In this document: positions 54,370-64,000 of the stretch, piece after piece | Numbering within the stretch: position 1 is the first letter of the stretch | Layout of the letters: each line of letters opens with the position of its first letter | NCBI GenBank assembly: GCA_037127255.1 | Contig: JBANSL010000009.1 | Coordinates: forward strand, 30,729,475-30,793,474 | Length of the DNA stretch: 64,000 nucleotides | Direction of reading: 5' to 3' | Source of the DNA: Persicaria tinctoria | Lineage: Eukaryota > Streptophyta > Magnoliopsida > Caryophyllales > Polygonaceae | Notes under the pieces: model-generated | Seen by the model: only the letters and a program-made list of their open reading frames with translations | Databases searched by the model: none | Told to the model about the DNA's origin: nothing | Program-made: the position numbers and the translations under genes

Positions 54370-57300
54370 TGAGGTGCAAATACCCTTTAGGAAATTGGGC
54401 AAACAAGTGGTATTAAAGGGTTTCAGAGAGGACAAGGATGGAGAATCTGCCTCTGTAAAAATGTTGACTGGGAAGAAACTCACCAAATTCTGTCAGGTTC
54501 AACAACACCTTAGTATAGCACAGGTATCTCAAGTTTGTAGAATCAGAGAAGGGGAGACTTAGTTACCACCAGAGATTGCATCAGTACTTACAGAAACACC
54601 TTTGTATAGCACAGGTAGCTCAAGTTTGTAGCATCACAAAAGGGGAGACTCAGTTACCACAAGAGATTGCAACAGTACTTGCAGAATTTAAGGATGTCTT
54701 CAAGGAACCTACTGAGCTACCACCTGTCAGGCAACATTAGCACTCTATTAAGTTGAAAGAAGAATATACTCCAGTAGCTTCCAGTCCTTATAGATATCCT
54801 TACTTTCGAAAGACTGAGATAGAGAAACATGTCTCTGAAATGCTTGGCAATGGTATTATAAGGCCAAGTCATAGCCCCTTTGAATCTCCTACCTTATTGG
54901 TGAAAAAGAAGGATGACTCATGGAGGTTTTGTGTAGATTATAGACGCCTGAATGAAACCACCATTAAGGATAAGTTTCCAATTCCTCATATTGAAGATTT
55001 ACTTGATGAATTGAATGGTGCTTGTATTTTCTCAAAACTGGATTTGAGAGCTGGATATCATCAAGTTCGTATGGTAGAGGAGGATGTTGCTAAGACTGCA
55101 TTTAGAACCCATCATGGCCATTATGAATTTAGGGTGATGCCTTTTGGTTTGACTAATGTACCTGCTACATTTCAAAGCCTGATGAATGATGTCTTTAGTT
55201 CATTGCTCAGAAAATCAATCTTGGTGTTTTTTTGATGATATTCTTGTCTATAGTAATGATGTGTTGCAACATGTCATTCATTTACAAGAAGTTTTGTCTA
55301 TCATGAGGGCTCACATATTGTTTTCTAAGCAGTCTAAGTGTGAATTTGCTCAACAAGAAGTTGAATATTTGGGCCATATTATTTCTACAAAGGGGGTGTC
55401 CACTGATCCTAAGAAAGTAGAGGCAATGCGGAATTGGCCTATTCCTAAGACTCTCAAAGCTCTTAGAGGTTTTTTGGGTCTCACATGTTTCTATAGAAGA
55501 TTCATTAGAGGTTATGAATGCATAGCCAAGCCTTTCACTGATCCTTTGAAGAAAAATAGCTTTATATGGTCTGCAGAAGCTGACATTGCCTTTCTAGAAT
55601 TGAAAAAAATATTGAGCTCTCTACCTGTATTAGCAATGCCAGATTTTTCTATACCATTTATTGTGGAGACTGATGCTTGTGACTCTAGTGTGGGAGCAGT
55701 GCTTATGCAAAAGGGGCAGTCCATTGCATTTATTAGACAAGCCTTACATGGTAGGCCTCTTTTGCTAGCAGTGTATGAGAAGAAAATCTTAGCAATTCTC
55801 TTAGTTGTTGATAAGTGGAGGCACTATCTTGAAGGCAGTCATTTTATAATCAAGACTGACCATCAACATTTGAAACATTTGCTTGATCAAAGGTTATCTA
55901 CCCAGATTCAACGCAAGGCAATAAGGAAGTTGTTAGGCTTGTCATATGAGATTGCTTATAAAAAAGGGATAGAAAACAAAGTTGTTGATGCCTTGTCTAG
56001 GGTGTTTGAGCAAGGTGATTGTGGGGCCTTAACTGTAATTCAACCAACCTGGGTATCTGAGGTTTTGGGCAGCTATGAAGGGGATAAAGTTGTGTAAGAG
56101 TTGATGCTTCAGGCAATGTCTGCAAACCCTGGAACACTCACGGTTACTAAAGGGGTGTTAAGGTAAAAAAAAAAAGACTTCTGATTGGGTGCAATGCAGA
56201 TATCAGAACTAAGCTTTTGAAGGCTTTACATGAAGATCCTATAGAGGGTCATTCGGGGATACATGCTACATACCAAAGGGTAAAGAGCTTGTTTTATTGG
56301 CAAGGTATGAAGAAGCACATTACTGATTTTGTAGAGGTGTGTGACATTTGCCAACGCAGTAAGACAGAAAATGTTGCTACTCCAGGATTATTACAACCTT
56401 TGCCTATTCCAGATCGAGCTTGGAGCCACATCAGTTTGGATTTTGTGGATGAGCTTCCTAGATCTTAAGGCAAAGATACAATATTGGTAGTTGTTGACAG
56501 ACTCACAAAGTACTCCCATTTCCTTTCCCTATCTCACCCTTATACTGCAACTAAAGTAGCATCATTATTCATGGAAAATATTTATAAACTCCATGGGATT
56601 CCCAAGAGTATTGTTTCTGATAGGGATAAGATATTTGTGAGCCAATTCTGGCAACATCTTTTCAAATCCCTACACACGTGCTTGGATATGAGTACTGCAT
56701 ATCATCCACAATCTGATGGACAGACAGAAAGGGTGAATCGTTGCTTGGAAACTTATTTGAGGTGCATGACTGCTAGCAACCCGAAGAAATGGTCATAGTG
56801 GTTATTCTTAGCAGAATGGTGGTATAACACCATTGTGTAGCCGTCCATCAAAATGACACCTTTTGAGGCTCTTTATGGGTTTCCTCCATCTTAGTTGGGA
56901 TTACCTACCTTGTCGGCTTCTGGATCTCCGGTGAATGACTAGTTAGTGTCAAGACAACAAATGGTGAAGCAATTGAAGGATCATTTGTAGCAGGCTCAAG
57001 CTCGAATGAAGACTTTGTCAGATACACACAGAACGGATAGATCACTGAGTATTGGTGATTGGGTTTTTATCTAATACAACCATATCGACAGTCAACAGGT
57101 GTAATTCAAAAATCTGTCAAATTGAGCGCCAAATTCTTTGGGCCATTTCAGATTGTAGCTAAAGTCGGTCTTGTTGCCTATAAGCTTGACTTGCCTCCCA
57201 ATTCCAGAATTCACCCAGTTTTCCATGTATTTCAATTGAAGTTGAAGAAAGGGCCGGTGGTGGATGTCAGTACACAGCTTCTAGAAACTGATGATGAGGG

Positions 57301-57382
57301 TCACATTAGAGCAGAACCTGAGAGTATTCTAGACACCAGAGTCCACAAGCTTCTAAACGGTGATCCTGTGACTGAATGGTAA
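54370..57382 (+). pseudogene. gypsy pol remnant (RT, RNase H, integrase, chromodomain-like end)
   Basis: [105 protein letters not shown]; the active site FFDDILVYS is split by an extra T near 55230. RNase H: VETDACDSSVGAVLMQ...DKWRHYL...KTDHQHLKHLL. Integrase: GHSGIHATYQRV, CDICQRSK, DFVDELP, VVVDRLTKYSHF, SDRDKIFVSQFW, TAYHPQSDGQTERVNRCLE. End: KFFGPFQIVAKVG...HPVFHVFQLK and ESILDTRV. Stops near 56100, 56466, 56797, 56839, 56894, 56940, 56988 and 57072 are mostly TAG/TAA where relatives have Gln codons. A roughly 90-base tandem duplication lies at 54505-54680. Confidence 0.9.
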
Positions 57383-57538
57383 TCAAATGGAGGAATCTTC
57401 CACCGAGTCTGGCAACATGGGAAGCTGCAGCTCACATCATCAACCAATTTCCCCATTTTCAGAATTGATCTTAGTCATTAGTGATCTTAGTCATTAGATT
57501 TCTAAGCCTTGAGACAAGGCTCTTATGGGGGTGAGCAA

Positions 57539-57816
57539 TGTTATGATCTTAGTCATTAGATTGCTAAGTCTTGAGGTTGATCTAGGCCGGTTGATTCATG
57601 TTGAGGCCAAGACAATTGTGGTCTATAAATAGACCTTTGTATGCTTGAGGATGAGTATGACTAAAAATAAACCATATCTTCCCTCCAAACTCTCTCTTCA
57701 CTCTTTCTATCTCTTCTTCTCTCATCCAGTCTATTTCTTCTACTTCTCATCCAATTCTGTCACTACTCAAAGGGAGCTGAGCTCCACTATTAAGACCTCA
57801 AGTGCAGGTCATAACA
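57539..57816 (+). repeat. 3' LTR of the gypsy element
   Basis: Ends TGTTATGATC...GGTCATAACA. CTATAAATAGAC is at about 57624-57635. It is preceded by two extra partial copies of the LTR start (GATCTTAGTCATTAG at 57468 and 57483). Confidence 0.9.
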
Positions 57817-57821
57817 TAATA

Positions 57822-58146
57822 ATATATTTATATTAATCTTATTATTTTATCAGTATTTTATTATATTTATACTTATATTATTATTATTATCAATACTTTA
57901 TTATTTAATATATATTATATTATATATTTATTTTTAATAAAATAATATATCTCTATTAATAATATTATCTTTTATCAATATTTTATTATTTTATATTATT
58001 ATTAATTATATTATATTTATAATTTTATTATTATAATCAATATTTTATTATTTAATAGTATATATTATATTATATTTTTATTTTTAAGAATAAGAATAAT
58101 ATAATTCTATTAATATTATTACTTTTATCACTATTTTAATTTTTCA

Positions 58147-58219
<73 letters not shown>

Positions 58220-58221
58220 TC
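57822..58221. repeat. AT-rich tract with (ATT)n microsatellite
   Basis: 57822-58148 is TTATTA/TATATT-rich. 58149-58220 is an almost pure (ATT)24 run. It has the same composition as the TTA-rich target flanking the RT and gypsy insertions. Confidence 0.9.
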
Positions 58222-61200
58222 AGGAATGGTTCATTCCGACAGCATATCAAACAACATGCTCTAGTAATGAGTCATTACCATTTTCTGATTCCATTCCGAT
58301 TCCGATTCACATTCTGATTCCAGCACTCATACCAAATGGGGCCTTAAGATACTCGATCTCGGGAAGGTTCTCTAATTACATATAAATCTGCCCAAGAAAG
58401 CCCGGACGACTAAGAACTCTCCTCCTTGCTGTGCTGCAGCTAGCCTTGGTGAACCCCGTTTTGGAAACCCCTGGTGAGTTGTCTGACTCTCTCCCGGCAC
58501 CCGAAAGTTGATGTCAGATACAAAGGAAAAGAGAGATCGAAAACATATCGGTACACAAACACACTTAATTAACACAATTCTTAGTTACACTAGAACAAAA
58601 AAAAGATTATGAACCAAATAACCCGACAACAAATTTAAGTGAAAGTTCGGAATGAAAATTTGCACGTGGAATTGCTGCGGCACAGGAAAACAAAATCTAT
58701 GGACCAAAATAGAGACATTCTGCATAATTGAAAATATACAAATGATAGCGCTAATGGAAACGAAAACGGAAAACCAACCCTCGAAATATGTTTGAAAAAA
58801 GGCTGGTTTTGACTCGATCTGTTGGACTCTGGCGCGTGGTAAGTTCGGGGGTATTTGTATCCTTTGGGAAGATTGCCAGATTAGGGGGGGGGGGGGTTAT
58901 GATTCTAGAAAAAGAAGACCGATACACAACCCTCATCTTCGAAGACTATAATGCAGAGACTAAATTAGCGTGTTGTATCGTTTACGCTCTGGCTTTAAAA
59001 CCTGGAAAAATTAATTCTGGAAAAAAACTATCCGACCATATCATTAGACTTGAGTACTCGGCTATAGTCATGGGTGACCTAAATGAAATCAAATGCCAGA
59101 CTGAAAAGCTGGGTGGGGCGTTGCCTAACCCAATCAGATTCTCTAGAATCCTATCCTTTAAGGATGCATGTAATTTACTAGATATCCCAGCAGATGACAA
59201 TGAATATACTTGGAAGAAAAATAAAACTGATCAAAACATTCAAAAAAAACTTGATCGTACTTTGGTCCAAGATCAAATCCTTCAATGGTACCAGAATGTG
59301 GCTACCGGGAACTATGCTTTCTCGTCTTCCGACCACTACCCGATTTCTATAGAACTAAATGCAAAACAGAACAACAAAAGCTAGACCTTTCAAATTCGAG
59401 AAAATGTGGCTTCAAAGAAAGGACTATTGTAATATTGCGATTCGTGGATGGAACCTCTCGTGCTCTAGCTCTCATATGTTCCAAGTAGCAAAGAAAATTC
59501 AATACCTAAAAAACTCTCAAAAGAGTGGAATAAAACAACTTTTGGAAATATTTTTCGACAACTAAAGGATATAGAAGAAAAATTGACGAATCTGCAAAGA
59601 ACAAATATCTCAGTACCACAAGGTGACAACAGTAGCAGGCAATTACAACTGATTAAAAAAAAAGTAAAATCCTTCAATTTCACAACCTATATTGGCGGCA
59701 AAGGGTGAAAACAAAGCACCTAAAGTATTTCGATACGAATTCAAGATACCACCACAAGGTAGCTACATGACGCAGAAATAGAAAAATCATTAGAGAAATT
59801 ATAACAACGGAAGGAACAACAATTATAGGAGAGAAAACATCAGAAGAGAGATTCGTAATGATTTTGAAAACGATTCAAAGAAGAAAGGATTAGCCATAGT
59901 CTCTTAAATGAATATCTAGAATTAATAAACTTAAAAATTTCATAACAAGACAGTGATTCCCTCACAAATCCAATCAAAAACCAGGAAATTAAAAGAGCTT
60001 TCTTCTCCATGGGAAACGATAAATCTCTCGGACCAGATGATATGACTGCAGAATTCTACCAACGATACTGGGACATTGTTGGACCGTTAATTATAAAAAC
60101 AATCAAAGACTTCTCCTATTTTGGGAACTGGGAAGATTCTTAAACAAATAAATCAAACTTTTATATCTCTGATTCCTAAATGCAATAATGATGTGATCGT
60201 AGTCGCCCATGAGCTTGACTCTTTTTTCCTACAAAGGTTTGGCTTCGGAGCTGAACATCAACTTTCATTTCTGCAAACTGTTTGGCGACATCTCGATATT
60301 TTGGCTCGTTCCGGCTTTATAAAATTCCGATTGAAGTCGATGAGAACTTTTTGGAAAGATATTTTAAGTGGCTACAACGTAATTGAAGGATGCAATCATC
60401 AATTCAACTTGGAAGATGGCCGAAATTTGGGATCTTTGCAGCAATCCGAAAATCTAGCAGCTTGTCGGAAATGCAATAAATGAAGACGGAATGCATTCAA
60501 TAAAGTCGGATTAAATGACATGGCTTTAGAGATTTCCAAACTTCCATCTCTTTGATGGCAACCAAGACCATTCGTTTACCCCATTATGGATGCCCATCTC
60601 TCCGTCATAAATATCGGAAACCCTTTCGTATTATCCGTCATTAGTTTATCGATTTATTTTAATTTCTTTTATTTTTCATTGCGTCAATATTTTTCTATAT
60701 AAAGGGATGTAAGAACTTCATTTGAGACAAGTTGAATTTTGAGAAAAGTTAAGCCTTTTAGCTTCCAGGGATTCGGGTCAAGAATCTCGTTCTTAGGTGA
60801 GAGACCGGGAACAAAACGTTCGGTGAGAGGCTAAAGGAAATTCCTTAGTGAGAGACGATGGAATCAAAGGGTCGGAAACACTCGTAGTGCGAGGTGAAAA
60901 GTGTGGAAGAACGAGTGTTGGAGAGAGCTCGGAGTGTGAGGCCGAGAGCGATCTTGCATCACATATGCCTCAACCCTCATCCCTTACTTTACCGCTATTC
61001 TAAGGTCTTCCACAACCCCATCATCACCCTCAAATCACCCCCAAAACGTCACTCCAAAATAGCCCCTCAATCCCTCTCAAACGAGCCTCATTCGAAATTG
61101 TCTATGCACATGCGACGTCTCGGGAAAACGTTGTTTTTCGCTTCGTCTGACCTCCGTTTGATGAGATCTGCCCCACTACGCGACCGCGACTTCAAGATCT

Positions 61201-61363
61201 ACAACACTAGTACTTGCATGCCCCCCGAAGCCAAGCCAATCGACAGGAAATTAGAATTCTTTGTCGACTGTTCTGCTGCTCTAGAAACTGACAACAACTT
61301 CCCGACTTCTTGGAACTCTCGTCGCCGGTCCTTTTTCTCGAGCCCGGGCTCGAGCATGTCAAG

Positions 61364-61375
61364 TGGTATCAGAGC
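61364..61375 (+). other. Primer-binding site (tRNA-Met)
   Basis: TGGTATCAGAGC two bases after a CA-ending LTR-like sequence. Confidence 0.75.
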
Positions 61376-61482
61376 AACGACAAGGGTTCCTCATGTTTTT
61401 TGGGGAAAAATGTTCATGAAAACGAGTTCCAAGCCTTTGTCAGAAGAGTACATCTGAGGGGCTATTCGAGCCTATAATGATG

Positions 61483-62055
61483 GGAATCTTCGTTGGAGTG
61501 AAATGGATGATGCTACATATGATGTAGTTGATCAAGAGCTTCAGATGAGTTATTGAAAGAAAAGGGCTCGAGAGGATGAGGCTCGGCGTAAGAAGAGGGT
61601 TGAACCACCTTGGCAAGAGATTCGCAAGCTCGTGGAAGACTCAATGCAACAAGTAAAGGAATTTCAAAAAGTCGTCATCTCATTGGGGTCTACGCTATCA
61701 AAGCCCACAATACCAAAATCTCCCTCTTCAACAATGACGTCTTCTACAACCATGGATACGACACTTGAGATCAAAGAAGGCAAGTCCAAGGATGTCCTAA
61801 TTGAGATTGCGAAGGTCCACCACGAGATTAAGAAAAGATGAGGAAATCATCTAATGAGATGACGACTTTTTGAAATTCCTTTACTTATTGCATTGAGTCT
61901 TCCGCGAGCTTGCGAATCTCTTGCCAAGGTAGTTCAACCTTCTTCTTACGTCGAGCCTCGTCCTCTCGAGCCCTTTTCTTTCGATATCTCCTCCGAATCT
62001 CTTGATCAACTACATCATATGTAGCACCATCCATGTCAACTCCAACGAAGATTAA
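61483..62055. repeat. Large inverted repeat (about 190-base arms)
   Basis: Arm 1 at 61483-61672 and arm 2 at 61860-62055 are about 90 percent complementary (shared words CTACATATGATGTAGTTGAT, AAAAGGGCTCGAGAGGA, CCTTGGCAAGAGATTCGCAA, GTAAAGGAATTTCAAAAAGT). The spacer is about 188 bases. Beyond arm 2, the word TTGGCAAGAGAA recurs three times (62085-62145). Confidence 0.85.
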
Positions 62056-63137
62056 GCAAAGAGATAGTAATTTGTACCTCGAAAGCTTGGCAAGAGAATC
62101 ACCTTGGCAAGAGAAGAAGGTTGAACCACATTGGCAAGAGAATCACGAATGAACAAAAACAACGAATCCAATCCTTCTACAAATTATCAACCAAGCTGCA
62201 CTAGAAAAATATCTCGGATGCCCCATAATCAATGGCAGAGTGAACAAAGATACATTTGAAGAAGTCATAGGAAAAACATAAAACCAATTAACTAAATGGA
62301 GAAAAAATGAACTCACCCAACAAGGATGAGCGATACTAGTACAAGCAAACCTAGCGGCGAAACCAATCTATATTATGCAAAAATTCATGCTCCCTACAAG
62401 CATTCAGAACGACCTGGACCGCATTAACATAAGATTCTTTTGGAATAAAGATCCTCAATATAAGTCGCTGATTGGATGGGACAAAGTGTGTAGACCAAAG
62501 AAAGAAGAAGGGCTCGGACATAATAAGACTAAAGACATGAACAAGGCATTACAAATGAAGTTGTTGTGGTAAATCCTGGCAGAATCAGAAAATGAATGGG
62601 TCAAAACTATCCAACATAAGTATCTCAGAAATGAGAGTTTCTAGAATTATAAACGAAAAAGAAACTCCTCTTGGCAATGGGCAAAGTTAATGGATATCAA
62701 AGATGAATTTTGTGTTGGACTGATTTGACAAGTTGGAAACGGAAAATCCACAAGATTTTGGAAGGATAACTGACTCCAAAATGAAGGGAACCTGCGAGAA
62801 AAACGTCTCCTAGACCATATAGATGAACACGAGACTATTGACAACTTCATAAAACCGGACAAGAATTGGGACAAAGACAAGCTGAATGTTTATCTACCGC
62901 CGGATATTGTTGATAAAGTTCTAGATATCTATATACCCTCCAACAAAGTTGAAGACAAACTTTATTGGAAAACCAACAAAAATGGTTGGTTTTATACTGC
63001 TTAGTGCCTTAGATCATGTAACTAGAACTAGAAGGACCAAATCAGATCCAGTGGATTGGATATGGAAGATTGACTGCCCACCAAAAATAAAATAAAAACT
63101 TCCTATGGAAAAACCTACTAAACGGAACCCTAACAAT

Positions 63138-63581
63138 TAGACCTGTCAAACGGGTCATTCCGGTCGGGTTCGGGTCGGGTCATTCCGGGTCTCGGGTAAA
63201 ACGGGTCCCGGGTAAAACGGGTTTCGGGTTTTTCGGGTTGACTAGAACCCGGGTTTGATCGGGTTTTGGGCGGGTTCGGGTCGATTTCGGGTTTGTCAAT
63301 TTTTTCTTTTTTAAATTAAAAAAATCATAATTTGATAATTTTGCGATAAATTTTAATTAAACATAAAAAAAATTAATTATATTTAATTATAAATCAACCA
63401 GGTCACCGGGTAAATCGGGTAAATCGGGTCACCGGGTCCAAACCCAGATTACCCGGAAAATTTCCGGGTTTTCGGGTTCGGGTCGAAAAAAATTCCCGGG
63501 TCAAAATTTCCGGGTCTTGACCCAAAAAATTTCGGTCGGTCGGGTCGGATCACCGGGTCGGGTTGTGTTTTGACAGATCTA
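63138..63581. mobile_element. hAT-type MITE 3, inside LINE 2
   Basis: 444 bases; ends TAGACCTGTCAAA and, inverted, TAGATCTGTCAAA; exact 8-base duplication CTAACAAT (63130-63137 and 63582-63589). The interior is mostly CGGGTCGGGTT/GGGTAAACGGG/CCGGGTC iterations around an AT-rich centre. No ORF. Confidence 0.92.
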
Positions 63582-63720
63582 CTAACAATAGTTAAGACTA
63601 CAAAGTAAAGCGATCCATGTGCCACGTATATAGTGCCCCTTATGCTCCCACTATGACGAAGATAACACTCATCTCTTTACTGAATGCCATATCTCATTAT
63701 CTTTTGTAGGAAGTCTCGAC

Positions 63721-64000
63721 AAGAAGATTGAACAAACGATTCGGAACACTGACAAAGGACGGCTTCGGAGGGACGTTGCCGAACCACGTAAATCTATGTC
63801 TTTCTGGTATCAGAGCTTGGTTAGGAAGGCCTCCGAGGGACGTTGTGTCTACCTGTCCGGTGGCCTTCGAGGGACTTTTTGTTTACGGAAGGCCTAATTC
63901 GGTGATATTGTGTAATATTCGATTTATATGGGTTATTTGATTGATTTTTGTTTATGCTCCCGTTTCCAATTTTACCCCTACGTTGAACACCCATCCGGAT
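63721..64000. other. Unassigned sequence with primer-site-like word
   Basis: Contains CTGGTATCAGAGCTTGG at 63808-63824, resembling a tRNA-Met primer site, and a duplicated (T)CGGAGGGACGTTG / CCGAGGGACGTTG word (63764 and 63832). Possibly the beginning of another retroelement. No gene supported. Confidence 0.3.

Larger units (their letters stand above)
52874..57816 (+). mobile_element. Decayed chromovirus-like Ty3/gypsy retrotransposon
   Basis: 4943 bases; LTRs 52874-53152 and 57539-57816 (about 4-5 percent divergent); 5-base target duplication TAATA (52869-52873 and 57817-57821); tRNA-Met primer site; gag, RT, RNase H, integrase and a vestigial chromodomain-like end. The pol order RT-RNase H-integrase is that of Ty3/gypsy. 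The protease region is deleted. Confidence 0.92.
48018..58343. mobile_element. PIF/Harbinger-like MITE split by later insertions
   Basis: Left end GGCGTTGTTTGGTG (48018) and inverted right end GGCCCCATTTGGTA (58343), flanked by TTA at 48015-48017 and 58344-58346. Both arms contain the GGAATC/GATTCC-type words typical of such MITEs (48030-48200 and 58222-58320). The intervening 10 kb is made of an RT element, a long-TIR element, a gypsy element and an expanded TTA tract, so the original element was probably under 1 kb. Confidence 0.6.
60189..62060 (+). mobile_element. gypsy 5'-LTR plus gag-start fragment with inverted repeat, inside LINE 2
   Basis: A probable LTR (60189 or 60192 to 61361, TGATGTGATC...GCATGTCA) is followed after 2 bases by the tRNA-Met primer site TGGTATCAGAGC (61364-61375). 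A gag N-terminal frame follows (MDDATYDVVDQE, ARRKKRVEPPWQEIRKLVEDSMQQVKEFQKVVISLGSTLSKP at about 61505-61840). The segment 61483-61672 then recurs inverted at about 61860-62055. No 3' LTR is seen. Boundaries are inferred. Confidence 0.55.
58653..63720 (+). pseudogene. Second L1-type LINE ORF2, heavily decayed
   Basis: ATG at 58653 opens MKICTWNCCGTGKQNLWTKIETFC, LMETKTENQPS (stop), WTLARGKFGGICILWE, then VMGDLNEIKCQTEKLGG, TWKKNKTDQNIQKKLDRTL and SSDHYPISIEL: the APE endonuclease. RT start: FFSMGNDKSLGPDDMTAEFYQRYWDIVGP and TFISLIPKCNN (60005-60190). The central RT including the catalytic FADD block is missing; sequence resumes at 62190 with LEKYLGCPIINGRVNKDTF, MLPTSIQNDLDRINIRFFWNKD and WKTNKNGWFY, and after hAT MITE 3 with a zf-RVT-like CPLCSHYDEDNTHLFTEC-type segment near 63630-63700. 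Many stops. Related in motif wording to the LINE at 36116-43115 but on the opposite strand. Confidence 0.85.

Noticed and set aside
60192..60240. Continuation of LINE 2 RT as VIVVAHEL (resembling the NIIVAHE block)
   Set aside because: The similarity stops after eight residues and the sequence continues as an LTR-like region ending at a primer site, so chance similarity or LTR start is more likely.
63808..63824. Primer-binding site of a further LTR element
   Set aside because: TGGTATCAGAGCTTGG fits, but no LTR end (CA) stands directly before it and the downstream 180 bases show no gag.

Overview
The window is repeat-dense nuclear DNA of a flowering plant, probably a eudicot. Evidence: spliced GT-AG genes, Ty1/copia (Sirevirus-type) and Ty3/gypsy LTR retrotransposons with plant tRNA primer sites, L1-type LINEs with RNase H, Helitrons, hAT, PIF/Harbinger-like and MULE-like DNA elements, and a tyrosine-aminotransferase-family gene. 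No bacterial-style operon, rRNA or CRISPR is present. Host coding sequence is a small minority.

Region 1 (1-22125) is a Russian-doll nest of LTR retrotransposons. The outermost, D (copia, + strand), shows only its 3' half (19707-22125). Element B (Sirevirus-type copia, +; 5766-7006 plus 16664-19706) sits in D. B is split by element C, an almost complete Sirevirus on the - strand (7007-16663; LTRs differing at about 6 sites; gag, pol with one frameshift, and an intact extra 571-residue ORF). B's reverse transcriptase is also cut by element A, a gypsy/Athila-like non-autonomous element arranged as a head-to-tail array that shares LTRs (1-5765).

Region 2 (22294-26236) is the only recognisable single-copy gene: a seven-exon tyrosine aminotransferase homologue on the - strand. 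A reading-frame loss in exon 5 makes it a likely pseudogene or a sequencing-error case. A hAT MITE lies in intron 1, a MITE-like repeat in intron 3, and a foldback element abuts its TATA box.

Region 3 (26700-30190) holds exon-like fragments of unrelated genes, including a chimeric ClpC chaperone piece, probably captured by transposons.

Region 4 (30190-47846) is best read as three nested Helitrons. They enclose (i) a 3.43-kb TIR element (31442-34870) studded with 17 copies of a 17-bp palindrome and carrying a two-exon FAR1/MULE-like zinc-finger gene without a catalytic domain, and (ii) a 7.0-kb L1-type LINE (36116-43115) with 17-bp target duplications, itself hit by a hAT MITE that carries two tRNA-like pol III promoter units.

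Region 5 (48018-58343) is a PIF/Harbinger-like MITE burst open by an R2-architecture retroelement (zinc finger - RT with YLDDG - restriction-like endonuclease), a long-TIR element and a decayed chromovirus-like Ty3/gypsy element. Region 6 (58653-63720) is a decayed + strand LINE interrupted by a gypsy 5'-LTR/gag fragment with a large inverted repeat and by a third iterated-repeat hAT MITE. The best candidates for something undescribed are the palindrome-array transposon, the hydrophobic ORF1 of the LINE with its ATGA coupling to ORF2, and the family-wide theme of hAT MITEs filled with short iterated repeats.
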